DNA from: Skermanella sp. TT6
GTDB taxonomy: Bacteria; Pseudomonadota; Alphaproteobacteria; Azospirillales; Azospirillaceae
NCBI RefSeq assembly: GCF_016653635.2
Contig: NZ_CP067420.1
Coordinates: 2,453,501 to 2,517,500, forward strand
Reading direction: 5' to 3'
DNA length: 64,000 nucleotides
The notes beneath the pieces were generated by a model, which saw only the letters and a program-made list of their open reading frames with translations, did not search any database and had not been told where the DNA came from. Of this stretch, positions 36,460 through 45,363 are shown in pieces. Positions within the stretch are counted from its first letter, which is position 1. Each line of letters starts with the position of its first letter. A program made the position numbers and the translations under genes.

Positions 36460-37341
36460 TCAGCGTGGGCGGCGTGCCGCCCGATGCGCCGGGATCGGAA
36501 TAGGTCGGTTCACCTGCTCGTCGCGACGGCTCGCCGACATGTCGATCTCGATGCGTGCCAAAGCCTTGCGCAGTTCATGGACCGCATCGTGAAGGGTCTG
36601 GATGCTGCCTTCGCTGGGTGCCTGCTTCCACCCGCGATAGGCCACCAGGCATGACCGGGCAGTATCGCGGAGCCGCCCTTCGACGGCATCGACGGGAGGG
36701 GCCGGCTCCGGCCTGCCGGACGGGGAGGGGGCCCGCGCCGCCTCCCCGCCGGCGGCCGGCTGGGCTTGCGGAACTGCCGCGACGGGAGCGGGACGGGGCT
36801 CGGCCGGAGCGGATTCAGCCGGCCGGGCAGCCGATTGCGCGGCGTTGCGGCCGATATCGGACGCGCGCAGCTGGGTCCGGCCTTCCGGAGTGGCGCTGCG
36901 ACGCGGGGCCGGGCGCGGTTCCGGCGGAGGAGCCGCTGGCTCCACCGCGGGCTGCTCTTCCAGGGCGCCGGGCGCCTGGTTGGATGCCGATGATTTGTCC
37001 GCTTCGTCCGATGCGGCCTGCTGCGGGGGCTGAGCCGCCGCTTCAGGTTCCTGCGCCGGAGCGGCCTCCTCCGCTTCCGCAGGGCTCGCCGTCTCGCTGG
37101 CACGGGGGGCCGCAGGTTCCATTCCGGAGGCTTCGGCCTTCCGGACGATATAGGAGATGGCGCTTGGAGTGCAGTCGAACTCGCGAGCAATCGCGGACAA
37201 AGTCGCGCCTGCCCGATGCCGCTCCAAGATGTGCGGCCATGCCGATTGTGGAATTCGGCCGCGCCGCTTGGGCGCCTCCGGCTCATTGCCGGCTTCAGCG
37301 CTCATGATATCGCTCGGTTGCCAGAGTGAAGATTGCGTCAT
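36460..37341 (-). CDS. HTH-domain protein with long Ala/Pro/Glu-rich linker
   Basis: A 293-residue protein (or 281 from an internal ATG at 37305). Residues ~25-72 form a resolvase/Hin-like helix-turn-helix (SAWPHILERHRAGATLSAIA, EFDCTPSAISYIVRKAE), the kind of DNA-binding unit also seen in MerR- and transposase-like proteins. Residues ~75-215 are a disordered linker of Ala, Pro and Glu. The C-terminal ~70 residues form helices (ARSCLVAYRGWKQAPSEGSI, TLHDAVHELRKALARIEID). No recombinase catalytic domain is present, so it is more likely a nucleoid- or gene-regulating factor. It stands alone and has its own strong terminator. Confidence 0.75.
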   Translation of the reverse strand: MTQSSLWQPSDIMSAEAGNEPEAPKRRGRIPQSAWPHILERHRAGATLSAIAREFDCTPSAISYIVRKAEASGMEPAAPRASETASPAEAEEAAPAQEPEAAAQPPQQAASDEADKSSASNQAPGALEEQPAVEPAAPPPEPRPAPRRSATPEGRTQLRASDIGRNAAQSAARPAESAPAEPRPAPVAAVPQAQPAAGGEAARAPSPSGRPEPAPPVDAVEGRLRDTARSCLVAYRGWKQAPSEGSIQTLHDAVHELRKALARIEIDMSASRRDEQVNRPIPIPAHRAARRPR

Positions 37342-38136
37342 TGGTTCGGTGACTTTGCTCGGAGAAAATTGCGCAAACAGCGCGGCTTCCTCTCAGAGGG
37401 CAGCTACGTTTACGCATGACAGCGGTGGTGATGTGGTCTGTTGAGAACAATATTGGGTATTCGCCATCAAAATACCAGCACCGTTTTCACTCGTACAGGA
37501 GATTTGTCGGCGGAGCAGCGAATTTTTGCGCTGCCGCATCGCGGGGTTGGAGAAGTAGCCGTCATTGAATGAAGTCAAAACTGCCGTTTGTTGGCCTTTT
37601 CAAGCGCGAATCGGGCATTTCGGGGGAGGTGAAGAGACAGCGGAGGGCGCGTCGTACCGAGCCTCCGGAGGACTCGAATGGAGCGTTGGACTGGCGGTCG
37701 ACGGCAGTCTGCCGGACGAATCGGGTCGGCGCTCCGCAGACTACGAAAATTGTCTCTGCTTGTATCCGAAGAAGAGCTTATTCATTTATTGAAAAAGCCT
37801 TTTCACTGCAGCCTAAAGTAATAAATTATGGTTAACTGCTCGCGAAACTCTTGTTTCCGCAGATTTCCCGGAGCATGGCCCGGAGCATCGAAGGAGCCGG
37901 ACCATGGACATTGCGCAAGGATGTCCCGGATTCGATACGGTCATGTCGTGGCGTTTATGCTTCCTTCGATACAATGACGCAACGAGCATCGGTGTTGCAG
38001 TGTTGAGTGACCGCATGGCACCGCGATGCTGCGCCCGGTTCCGGTGATGGTCGATGACTCCGTCGTTCCGGGCAATTCGCAGGCCGAGTTTCCGTCGCCG
38101 GGCTTCTATCGCCAAGTATCTTTCGGAGGACCGTTC
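37342..38136. other. 795-bp intergenic region, no supported gene
   Basis: This gap between the HTH gene (minus) and the DegP-like gene (plus) has lower GC than the window average, especially 37400-37560 and 37740-37860. Several short ORFs exist on both strands, the longest under 90 codons; none has both a good ribosome site and convincing codon bias. It probably contains the divergent promoters. CGGAGGA at 38124 is the degP ribosome site. Confidence 0.5.
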
Positions 38137-39705
38137 ATGATCCCGTCTCACCATCGCCCGCATCGCGCCGGAGCCGGTCGGCGACTGCTGGCCTTGCCGC
38201 TTGCCGCGTTTATCGGCGCAGCCGGGTTTGGCCTGCCCGTACCGGCTTCGGCGCAGAGCGGGCCGCCCGGTTTCGCGGATCTCGCGGAAGAACAGATCAA
38301 GACCGTCGTGAACATCTCGACGACCCAGTCCCGGGGGGCGGGCGGTCCGGGGCTCCCCGGGCGGCCTCCGGGGCAGGGTCCCGGCGGCCCGGGCGGTCCA
38401 GGGGGGCCCGGCGGTCCAGGGGGGCCCGGCGGTCCCGATATTCCGGAATTTCCCCCTGGGTCGCCGTTCGAGGAGTTCTTCCGCCAGTTCCGCGAGCAAC
38501 AGCCGACGCCGAGGCCCGTCACGGCGCTGGGGTCCGGCTTCATCATCGACCCCGGCGGGCTCGTGGTGACGAACAACCACGTGGTCGCCGACGCCGACGA
38601 GATCCAGGTCACGCTCCACGACGACACCGTGCTCGACGCGGAACTGGTGGGCAACGATCCCCTGACCGATCTGGCGCTGCTGCGGATCAAGAGCGACAAG
38701 CCTCTGCCCTCCGCGCGCTGGGGCGACTCAAGCCGCCTGAGGATCGGCGACTGGCTGATGGCGATCGGCAATCCGTTCGGCCTGGGCGGAACCGTCACCA
38801 CGGGCATCCTGTCGGCGCGGGCGCGCGACATCAACCAGGGTCCCTATGACGAATTTCTGCAGACCGACGCCTCGATCAACCGCGGCAACTCCGGCGGACC
38901 GCTTTTCAACATGGCAGGCGAGGTGATCGGCATCAACACCGCCATCTTCTCCCCGACCGGCGGCAGCATCGGCATCGGCTTCGCCGTGCCGTCGTCGCTG
39001 GCAAGGCCGGTGCTGGAGCAGATCCGCGACCACGGCAAGCCGCGCCGGGGCTGGCTGGGCGTGCAGATCCAGGCCGTCACCCCGGAGATCGCGGAGAGCC
39101 TGCAGCTGGCCGAGCCGCGCGGGGCGCTGGTGACGACGGTGACCGGCGGCGGCCCGGCCGAGAGGGCGGGCATCCGGCAAGGCGACGTGATCCTGCGGTT
39201 CAACGGCCAGGACGTCGATGCCATGCGCCAGCTGCCCCGCCTCGTCGCCGACACGCCGATCGGCCAGCAGGCCGACGTCGTCGTCCAGCGCGGCGGCGAG
39301 GACCGGACGATCAAGGTCACGGTCGGGGATCTGGACGAGGCGCAGCAATCGGCCGCGCTGGGAGCCGAGCAGACGCCGCCCGACGGCGACACCACCAGCC
39401 CGCCGACGACGGAGACGCTCGGCATGACGCTTTCGACCCTGGATCCGGCGACACGCGACGCGTTCAGCATCCCGGATACGGTCGAGGGCGTCGTGGTGAC
39501 CGAAGCCGCGCAGGACAGCCCGGCCGCAGGGCAGGGGATCGCTCCGGGCGACGTGATCGTGGAGGTGGGCCAGGAGCCGGTCGAAAGCCCCGAGGACGTC
39601 ACGTCGAGGATCGACCAGGCGCGTCAGGCGGGCCGCAAGAACGTGCTGATGTTGCTGAGCCGGGGCGGCGAACTGCGCTTCGTGCCGCTGCCGCTGGAGG
39701 GCTGA
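38137..39705 (+). CDS. DegP/HtrA-like periplasmic serine protease with collagen-like Gly-Gly-Pro linker
   Basis: A 522-residue Do-family protease. A signal peptide ends near ASAQSG (~residue 41). A GGPGGPGGP-type repeat of about 25 residues precedes the protease domain; it is encoded by near-identical 18-bp tandem repeats at about 38391-38437. The catalytic triad is His in NNHVVADAD, Asp in NDPLTDLALL and Ser in NRGNSGGPLFN. Two PDZ domains follow (about 290-375 and 410-510). The ATG at 38137 has CGGAGGA six bases before it. It degrades or chaperones misfolded envelope proteins. The Gly-Pro linker in the LA-loop position is unusual. Confidence 0.93.
   Translation: MIPSHHRPHRAGAGRRLLALPLAAFIGAAGFGLPVPASAQSGPPGFADLAEEQIKTVVNISTTQSRGAGGPGLPGRPPGQGPGGPGGPGGPGGPGGPGGPDIPEFPPGSPFEEFFRQFREQQPTPRPVTALGSGFIIDPGGLVVTNNHVVADADEIQVTLHDDTVLDAELVGNDPLTDLALLRIKSDKPLPSARWGDSSRLRIGDWLMAIGNPFGLGGTVTTGILSARARDINQGPYDEFLQTDASINRGNSGGPLFNMAGEVIGINTAIFSPTGGSIGIGFAVPSSLARPVLEQIRDHGKPRRGWLGVQIQAVTPEIAESLQLAEPRGALVTTVTGGGPAERAGIRQGDVILRFNGQDVDAMRQLPRLVADTPIGQQADVVVQRGGEDRTIKVTVGDLDEAQQSAALGAEQTPPDGDTTSPPTTETLGMTLSTLDPATRDAFSIPDTVEGVVVTEAAQDSPAAGQGIAPGDVIVEVGQEPVESPEDVTSRIDQARQAGRKNVLMLLSRGGELRFVPLPLEG
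38391..38437 (+). repeat. 18-bp tandem repeats encoding Gly-Gly-Pro
   Basis: The 18-bp unit GGCGGTCCAGGGGGGCCC occurs twice in succession and a third time in partial form, inside a longer run of GG(C/T/G) and CC(C/A/G) codons. All units are in frame and each encodes two Gly-Gly-Pro triplets, so copy number can change without breaking the protease gene. Confidence 0.75.
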
Positions 39706-39740
39706 GTCCAGGGACCGCGCGGGATCGTCCGAGGAGCCCG

Positions 39741-40220
39741 TCAGCGGCGCCTCCCGACGAACCCGCCCAGCAGCATCCCGATGCCGAACGCGATCAGCAG
39801 AGCGGCGCCGGGCTGGGAGCGGACCCGCCGCTGGGCGCGGGCCACCGCCCGGTCTCTCCCGTGCTCGGCAACGGCGCGCAGTTCGGCCAGCCGCCGCTGC
39901 CCGGCGGCGGAACGGGCCGCGGCCTGACCGGAGGTCTGGTCGGCCAGCCTGCGGATGGCGGCAGCCGCTTCCGCCCGCGCCCGGGCCGCGCGCTCGGCCT
40001 GGACCCCCGCCCTCTCCCGCAGGTCGGCGGCCCAGTCGCTCAGCTCCCGCAGCGCCTGCTCCCGCGTGACGTCGTAGCTCTCCGAGATCGCGTCGATCAG
40101 CCGGTCGCGGCTTCCCTGAAGATCGTCGATGATCTCCTGCGGGATCCTCCGCCACTTTTCCCGAACCAGTTCCTTGTACTTGCCCCAGTTCAGTTCGATG
40201 CTGTTCCAGTCCAAGTCCAT
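39741..40220 (-). CDS. CsbD/DUF883-like stress protein with C-terminal membrane anchor
   Basis: A 159-residue protein. The N-terminus (LNWGKYKELVREKWRRIPQE) resembles the CsbD stress-protein motif. The middle is a long Ala/Arg-rich helix, and the C-terminus (ALLIAFGIGMLLGGFVGRRR) is the glycine-rich membrane anchor found in YqjD/ElaB (DUF883) ribosome-tethering proteins. GGGAG precedes the ATG. Upstream on the same strand is GGAAC-N17-TGTT, close to the EcfG stress promoter, which agrees with a stress-phase role. Confidence 0.75.
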   Translation of the reverse strand: MDLDWNSIELNWGKYKELVREKWRRIPQEIIDDLQGSRDRLIDAISESYDVTREQALRELSDWAADLRERAGVQAERAARARAEAAAAIRRLADQTSGQAAARSAAGQRRLAELRAVAEHGRDRAVARAQRRVRSQPGAALLIAFGIGMLLGGFVGRRR

Positions 40221-40259
40221 GGGAACTCCCGATCCGAATTTGAAAGGTAGCCCGGGTTG

Positions 40260-40286
40260 AACAAACTTTCGCGGCTCCCGGTTCCT
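40260..40286 (-). promoter_or_regulatory. Near-consensus EcfG-type promoter (GGAAC-N17-TGTT)
   Basis: On the minus strand GGAAC (40286-40282) is followed after 17 bases by TGTT, one base off CGTT. It lies about 40-65 bp before the CsbD/DUF883-like gene. It shares the -35 element with the exact match at 35.95 kb. Confidence 0.4.
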
Positions 40287-40321
40287 GTCGGGGCCGATCC
40301 TGGAAGACGGGAAAGGCGACG

Positions 40322-41374
40322 ATGCCGAAGGAGTTGACGCATATCCTGTTCGCGGACGCCGTGGCGGCCGACCTGGAAGCAGGCGGCCGGACCGGCTTGG
40401 CGAGCCTGCTGAGGCGCGAACGCGCGACGCTCCATTTCGGTTCGATCGCCACCGACACGCTCTTCTACGGGTTCACGCTGCCGGTACTGGACCGGGACTT
40501 CCACCCCTGGGGCGACATCATCCACGGGGAGGAGGGCGAGGATACCGGCACGCCGATCCGCGAAATGCTGGAACGGCTGCGCGGCGGCACGACGGAAAGG
40601 GCCGGGAGGGCTTCCGACGACGCCAAGTTCGCCTTCGTCTGCGGTTTCCTGACCCACATGGCGCTGGATATCGTCTTCCATCCCTGGGTCTACTCGGTGA
40701 CCGGGCAGTATTACGATGCCGATCCTGTGCAACGGACCGACTCGCAAATGCGCCATCGGCTTGCGGAGTCCTGGCTTGACCTGCTGATGCTCGGCCGGCG
40801 GGGAACCGACCTCGCCCATTTCGGCGCCCTGGAGGCGGTGCGGCGGAACGGGACCTCCAATCTCGCCTGCCTTGGTTTCTTCGCGGACTGCTTCCGGTCG
40901 GCCTGGCGGATCGACGGTGACGTCGGACGCTACGCGCGGCGCTTCTACAGGGTCCAGATGCTTCTGACGCGGCAGTTCGCGTCCCCCGCCGCGATGAGGG
41001 CCGTCGCGCGGGCGAACAGGATGACGGACGGACGCCTGCGCGCTTTCCTGGCCCTGTTCTATCCCGCCGATGCGGACCGCCTGCCGACGGATCTGTTCGC
41101 CTTCCAGGGATACCGCCACCCGGTCACGGGGGAACGGGTGGCGGCGACGCTGGAGTCGATGTGGAGTGACGCCCGGCGACTGGCGGTCGATCTGGTGACC
41201 GCCGCCGACGGCATCAGGAAGGGAGCATCGTCGGACGCTCTCGACGCGGTGCTGGACGGCCGCAGCCTCGACGTCGGCCTATCCCGCTGTCCGGCCAGAA
41301 TGGCCGTTCACTTCGACATCTTCCCGGCGGACCGGATGTGGGGCTATCCCGGTCCGGTCACTTCGCCGCGATGA
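40322..41374 (+). CDS. Zinc-dependent phospholipase C-like protein
   Basis: A 350-residue protein starting PKELTHILFADAVA, with LHFGSIATDTLFYG and FVCGFLTHMALDIVFHPWVY, the His/Asp pattern of the bacterial zinc-dependent phospholipase C-like family (PF00882). No signal peptide is visible, so it is probably cytoplasmic, unlike secreted phospholipases. Activity is not assured: many such proteins are uncharacterised. It overlaps the end of the converging RidA gene by 17 bp. Confidence 0.75.
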   Translation: MPKELTHILFADAVAADLEAGGRTGLASLLRRERATLHFGSIATDTLFYGFTLPVLDRDFHPWGDIIHGEEGEDTGTPIREMLERLRGGTTERAGRASDDAKFAFVCGFLTHMALDIVFHPWVYSVTGQYYDADPVQRTDSQMRHRLAESWLDLLMLGRRGTDLAHFGALEAVRRNGTSNLACLGFFADCFRSAWRIDGDVGRYARRFYRVQMLLTRQFASPAAMRAVARANRMTDGRLRAFLALFYPADADRLPTDLFAFQGYRHPVTGERVAATLESMWSDARRLAVDLVTAADGIRKGASSDALDAVLDGRSLDVGLSRCPARMAVHFDIFPADRMWGYPGPVTSPR

Positions 41375-41705
41375 CCGCGATTTCGACCTGATACTTGGGG
41401 GCCGCCAGCTTCGCCTCGACGGTGGCGCGGACCGGCGGGTTCGAGGCATCCACCCAGGCTTCCCAGACGGCGTTCAGCGCGCCGAAATGGGCCATTTCGC
41501 TGAGATAGACGGTGGCCGACAGCAGCTTGCTCTTGTCGGTGCCGACGAGGGCGAGGAGTTCGTCGATCTGGCGCAGGATCTGCTCGGTCTGGCCCTTCGC
41601 GTCGGCGGTGGTGTCCTCGGCGACCTGGCCGGCGAGGTAGACGGTGTCGTTGTGGACGACCACCTGGCTCATGCGCGGGCCGATCTTGAAACGCTGGATG
41701 GACAT
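41358..41705 (-). CDS. RidA family protein (YjgF/YER057c/UK114)
   Basis: A 115-residue RidA-fold protein from the ATG at 41705 (MSIQRFKIGPRMSQVVVHND). It has VYLAGQVAEDTTADAKGQTE, then LLSATVYLSEMAHFGALNAVW and a C-terminal VRATVEAKLAAPKYQVEI, a typical enamine/imine deaminase pattern with an Arg (PPVRATVEA). It removes reactive 2-aminoacrylate-like intermediates or acts in related catabolism. The open frame extends to 42008 but the family start is at 41705. Confidence 0.9.
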   Translation of the reverse strand: MSIQRFKIGPRMSQVVVHNDTVYLAGQVAEDTTADAKGQTEQILRQIDELLALVGTDKSKLLSATVYLSEMAHFGALNAVWEAWVDASNPPVRATVEAKLAAPKYQVEIAVIAAK

Positions 41706-41940
41706 CGGTTCTTTCCCCTGGTGATTTCTTCGGGCAAGGGTTCGTGGGAGCGCAGTGTTCGCATCCCGGGCGGCGCGGCGCAACCGGTTATGGCGAAAAC
41801 GCCGTGGCCGGCCGTTCGCGGAAGGCCCGCTCCCGGTACCGCGGGAGACCGCCGGCCGTCGCCATTCCGGTCCGGGGCTTTCCCGTACCGTTACTTGCCT
41901 GTTCTTGGACAAGGCCATGTATCGGGCCGTCACTGCGCTT

Positions 41941-42858
41941 TCACGGGGCCGCGCCCTCGGCGGCGCTCCACAGCCAGGCGGCCCCGCGGACGCCGCTGGA
42001 GTCGCCATGGCGGGCGGGAAGGATGGGCGTGTCCACCGTATCGGAGATGCACCAGCGGCTCAGCAGCGGCGGCAGCATCGGATAGAGGCGGGCGACGTTG
42101 GACATTCCGCCCCCCAGCACGATCACGTCGGGGTCGAGCACGTCGATCACCATGGCGAGGCTGCGCGCCAGCCGGTCGGCGTAGCGCTCGAGGCTCGCGG
42201 AGGCGCCGGGATCGCCCGCGTCCGCCAGGGCCGCGATCTCCTGCGCCGAAAGCCGCTCTCCCGTGATCCGCGCGTGGTCGGCGGCGAACGCCGGCCCGGA
42301 GATCCAGGTCTCGATGCAGCCGGCCCGGCCGCAATAGCAGGCCGGGCCGGGATGCTCGCCGGCGCCCGGCCACGGCAGGGAAGTGTGCCCCCACTCGCCG
42401 GCTATCCCGTTGCGGCCGGTCAGCACCCTGCCCCCGGTCACGATGCCGGCACCGGTTCCCGTTCCGACGATCGCGCCGAACACCGTGTCGAAACCCGCGC
42501 CGGCGCCGTCCGCCGCTTCCGACACCGCGAAACAATTGGCATCGTTCTGCACCCGTACCGGGCGACCGGCCAGAGCGCCGAGATCGTCGCCCAGCGAGTG
42601 GCCGATCAGCCAGGTGGAATTCGCCTTCCTGACCAAGCCGCCGGGCGGCAGCACGACGCCGGGTATGCCGATGCCCACGGTGCCGGAACCGCCGGCCCGC
42701 TCCTCCAGCCAGGATACCAGTCCCGCCAGCGCCTCCAGGGTTGCTGCATAATTGCCACGCGGTGTGCCGATTCTGCGGCGGGAGAGTTCCCGACCGTTGC
42801 GGTCTATGGCGATTCCCTCGATTTTGGTGCCACCAAGATCGATGCCGATGCGGATCAT
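41941..42858 (-). CDS. ROK family sugar kinase (fructokinase/N-acetylglucosamine kinase-like)
   Basis: A 305-residue ROK kinase. ATP-binding IGIDLGGTKIEGIAID at the start, GIGIPGVV, NDANCFAVSEA with the catalytic Asp, GTGTGAGIV, and the ROK zinc motif with GEWGHTSLPW followed by CYCGRAGCIETW. Phosphorylates a hexose or amino sugar; ROK members named Mak/NagK/fructokinase have the same motifs, so the substrate is open. It stands alone, with a 235-bp gap to the RidA gene that shows no further gene. Confidence 0.88.
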   Translation of the reverse strand: MIRIGIDLGGTKIEGIAIDRNGRELSRRRIGTPRGNYAATLEALAGLVSWLEERAGGSGTVGIGIPGVVLPPGGLVRKANSTWLIGHSLGDDLGALAGRPVRVQNDANCFAVSEAADGAGAGFDTVFGAIVGTGTGAGIVTGGRVLTGRNGIAGEWGHTSLPWPGAGEHPGPACYCGRAGCIETWISGPAFAADHARITGERLSAQEIAALADAGDPGASASLERYADRLARSLAMVIDVLDPDVIVLGGGMSNVARLYPMLPPLLSRWCISDTVDTPILPARHGDSSGVRGAAWLWSAAEGAAP

Positions 42859-43050
42859 TGAGGAAAACCAGCGGATTGAGCGTTTGACGAATATGAAGCC
42901 GGAGCTTAGCCGATGGACCGCCAGTCCTCACCGCCAAAAATTGCGGCAGGCAGACGTTGTATCTCACGGCGTATTCAGGCAATCTGCCCCCAAGGAAGTA
43001 ATTCTTTCGTTCAATCCCACCCATCCGGAATCTCGACAGGGCCGTTTTCC

Positions 43051-43767
43051 ATGAGCAGTGCCATCGAACCCCATCGCGAGAAGCCGGCGCGCCGCAGCGC
43101 GCGCCGCATCGTCACCGCCGTCACGGCCGCCTGCGTGCTGGCGGCATCGTCGTCCGCGTGGGCCAAGTCCGCGTGCTATTCCCCGGCGGAGTATGACGCC
43201 GAGCAGGCGATGCGTCTCCATACCGAGCTGATGGTCATCGGCCTGACCTGCAACTCGGTCCAGCAGGAACGCAACCTGTTCGCCAAGTACCAGAGCTTCA
43301 CCACCAAGCACCGCACCCAGCTCATGACTTGGGAAAAGGTGCTGATCGGCCATTTCCGCGAGACCGACAAGTCCAACCCGACCCGCAGGTTCGACGATTT
43401 CCGGACCGTTCTCGCCAACGAGATCGCGCAGCGCGCGGCGTTGCTGACGCCGCCCGTGTTCTGCCAGTCCCACAGCGACCGGGTGGACCAGGCGATGGCC
43501 ATGACCGACGGGGAACTGAAGAAGTACCTGTCGACCGAGGACGCGGGACAGATCGCGGCGGCGCCGCCGTGCGGCGTGAAGGTCGCGGAACTGCTGGGCG
43601 ACGAGGGCGTCCCGCAGGTGGCCCAGGCCTCCAGCAAGCCGCAGGTCCAGGGTTCCAAGGCTTCGAAGACCGCCTCGAAGGCCAGTCCGGCCAAGGTGGC
43701 GAGCACCGGCAAGTCGGCGCCGGCCAAGCCGAACAAGACGGTCGTGACCGCCGCCAAAGTTGACTGA
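43051..43767 (+). CDS. Exported hypothetical protein with Lys/Ala-rich tail
   Basis: A 238-residue protein with an N-terminal signal sequence (RRIVTAVTAACVLAASSSAW, cleavage near AKS). The central domain (~40-160) has four cysteines (CYSPAEYD, LTCNSVQQ, VFCQSHSD, PPCGVKV) that could form two disulfides and is helical. The C-terminal ~50 residues are Lys/Ala/Ser/Pro-rich (SKASKTASKASPAKVAS), like a histone tail, which may bind nucleic acid, peptidoglycan or acidic polymers. Family not recognised. Confidence 0.75.
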   Translation: MSSAIEPHREKPARRSARRIVTAVTAACVLAASSSAWAKSACYSPAEYDAEQAMRLHTELMVIGLTCNSVQQERNLFAKYQSFTTKHRTQLMTWEKVLIGHFRETDKSNPTRRFDDFRTVLANEIAQRAALLTPPVFCQSHSDRVDQAMAMTDGELKKYLSTEDAGQIAAAPPCGVKVAELLGDEGVPQVAQASSKPQVQGSKASKTASKASPAKVASTGKSAPAKPNKTVVTAAKVD

Positions 43768-43845
43768 GGACGGCGGCGGGGTAATTCTCGCTTCCGGCGG
43801 CGGCCGATCACCATTCCGGAATTCCGGCCGCCGCGCAGGACATTC

Positions 43846-44583
43846 ATGACAGGTACCGCAACGCCGGCCGATTCAAAGGCCCGGCGCACAATGTTCCTTA
43901 TTGCCGCCCGTGAAGCCGTCGGCATGCCGTCGATAGTTCTGGGCGCCAGCTATGTCGGGTTCGGATCACTTGTTCGCGAAAGCGGGATGGGCCTGTGGCT
44001 CGGGCTCTTCTCGACCCTCTCCGCCTGGGCGCTTCCGGGACAGGTGGCGCTGGTCGAACTCTACGGCGTCGGCGCTTCGCTGCTGGTGATCGCCCTGGCG
44101 GTGGCCTTGACCAACGCCCGCCTGATGCCGATGACCATCACCCTGATGCCGTTGATCCACGATCCGGCGGTGCCGCGCTGGCGATACTACTTCTATTCCC
44201 ATTTGGTCGCGGTCACCGCCTGGGCCTTCTCGATGCGCCGGTGCCCGGAAATGCCGCGGGATGTCCGGCTGCCCTATTTCGTCGGTTTCGCAACGGTCCT
44301 GTGGCTGGCAAGCCTGATCGGGACCGCCGTCGGCTTCGCCCTGGCGGACGCGGTGCCGCAGTCGGTCACGCTGGGGCTGGTCTTCCTCAACCCGATCTAC
44401 TTCATGCTGATCTTCGCGACGGACCTGCGCCACCGGGCGCGGGTGATCGCGCTGGGCCTGGGGGCCGTGATGGGGCCGACGCTTCACACCTTTTCCCATG
44501 ATTGGGGACTCATGCTGACCGGCCTTATCGCCGGGAGCGCCGCGTTCGGGGCCGACAGGCTGGTCGCGAGGCGCCGTGGCTGA
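43846..44583 (+). CDS. azlC: AzlC family branched-chain amino acid exporter, large subunit
   Basis: A 245-residue membrane protein of the AzlC family (YgaZ-like) with about six helices. VGMPSIVLGASYVGFGSLVR and SAWALPGQVALVELYGVG match family signatures. It forms an exporter with the small AzlD protein encoded directly after it (starts overlap by 8 bp). Substrates are branched-chain amino acids or analogues, by analogy to AzlCD/YgaZH. Confidence 0.9.
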   Translation: MTGTATPADSKARRTMFLIAAREAVGMPSIVLGASYVGFGSLVRESGMGLWLGLFSTLSAWALPGQVALVELYGVGASLLVIALAVALTNARLMPMTITLMPLIHDPAVPRWRYYFYSHLVAVTAWAFSMRRCPEMPRDVRLPYFVGFATVLWLASLIGTAVGFALADAVPQSVTLGLVFLNPIYFMLIFATDLRHRARVIALGLGAVMGPTLHTFSHDWGLMLTGLIAGSAAFGADRLVARRRG

Positions 44584-44914
44584 CGCTTGGATCTTCGTCG
44601 TCCTGCTGGTGGGGGCGGCCGCGACCTATGTATGGCGTGCCCTTGGCGTGGCATTGTCGGGCCGGATCAATCCCGGGGGACCCGTCTTCGAATGGGTCGG
44701 GTGCGTCGCCTACGCGCTGCTCGCCGGATTGATCGCCCGCATGATCATCCTGCCGGTCGGCCCGCTGCAGGAAACCGACCTGGGTTCCCGCCTGTTGTCC
44801 GCCGCGATCGCGCTCGCCGTGTTCTTCATCATGCGGAAAAGCATCTTCTTCGGCGTCACCGCCGGAACGCTGGCGCTGATCGCGCTTACGGTGGGCGGCG
44901 TCCGGATGTTCTGA
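44576..44914 (+). CDS. azlD: AzlD family branched-chain amino acid exporter, small subunit
   Basis: A 112-residue membrane protein with three or four helices and a GTG start at 44576 inside the end of azlC. It has TYVWRALGVALSGR near the start and MRKSIFFGVTAG near the end, usual for AzlD. Co-translation with azlC is likely. Its role is amino acid efflux, opposite to the liv importer that follows. Confidence 0.88.
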   Translation: MADAWIFVVLLVGAAATYVWRALGVALSGRINPGGPVFEWVGCVAYALLAGLIARMIILPVGPLQETDLGSRLLSAAIALAVFFIMRKSIFFGVTAGTLALIALTVGGVRMF

Positions 44915-44970
44915 CCGGCGCCGATACCGGGTCGACTCAACCGATCATTACACGATTTAAAACAACGTCC

Positions 44971-45010
44971 GGCCTCCGGCTTTCGTCGCGAAGTGACGGA
45001 GGCCTGTTTC
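44971..45010 (+). terminator. Terminator-like hairpin after azlD
   Basis: GGCCTCCG (44971-44978) pairs with CGGAGGCC (44997-45004), with inner pairing in the loop, then TGTTTCATTT. It lies 57 bp after azlD and separates the export pair from the liv operon. The rest of the 449-bp gap to livH shows no supported gene. Confidence 0.5.
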
Positions 45011-45363
45011 ATTTCAGGCAGTATGCGGGTTTCTTGTGCTGCAATTGCACAGCGTTCGTCCAAGTCCGCTCGCGTCTCCGGAGAGCCGATTTTCCCCGCT
45101 TGCCCGGCCGTTGAGGGTAATATAACGTCGCGTCAAGAATAAGGCCGGCGCGCTGAACCGCCGTGCCGAAGGTTCGAATCGGGAGACTTCCGACTGTTTG
45201 CAATTCCGTCGGCGCCGCAGAGGTTCGCCACGCCGGCCTTTGGAGCTGTTCGCAAGGGTCTGGACCCCTGGTCCGCCCCTCTTGCCGGCCGGGCTTGTCC
45301 CGTGCCTGGACGGGAAGGCGCGTGCCGACTCTCTGACGCAAACGACGTCTGGGTAGCGAGGAC

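Noticed and set aside
37393-37835. Small ORFs of 61, 75 and 88 codons in the HTH/degP gap
   Set aside because: They lack convincing ribosome sites, overlap each other in different frames and show no protein-like pattern.
45160-45185. GGTTCGAATCGGG, resembling a tRNA T-arm
   Set aside because: The flanking bases do not form a T-stem, and no acceptor or anticodon arm can be drawn around it.
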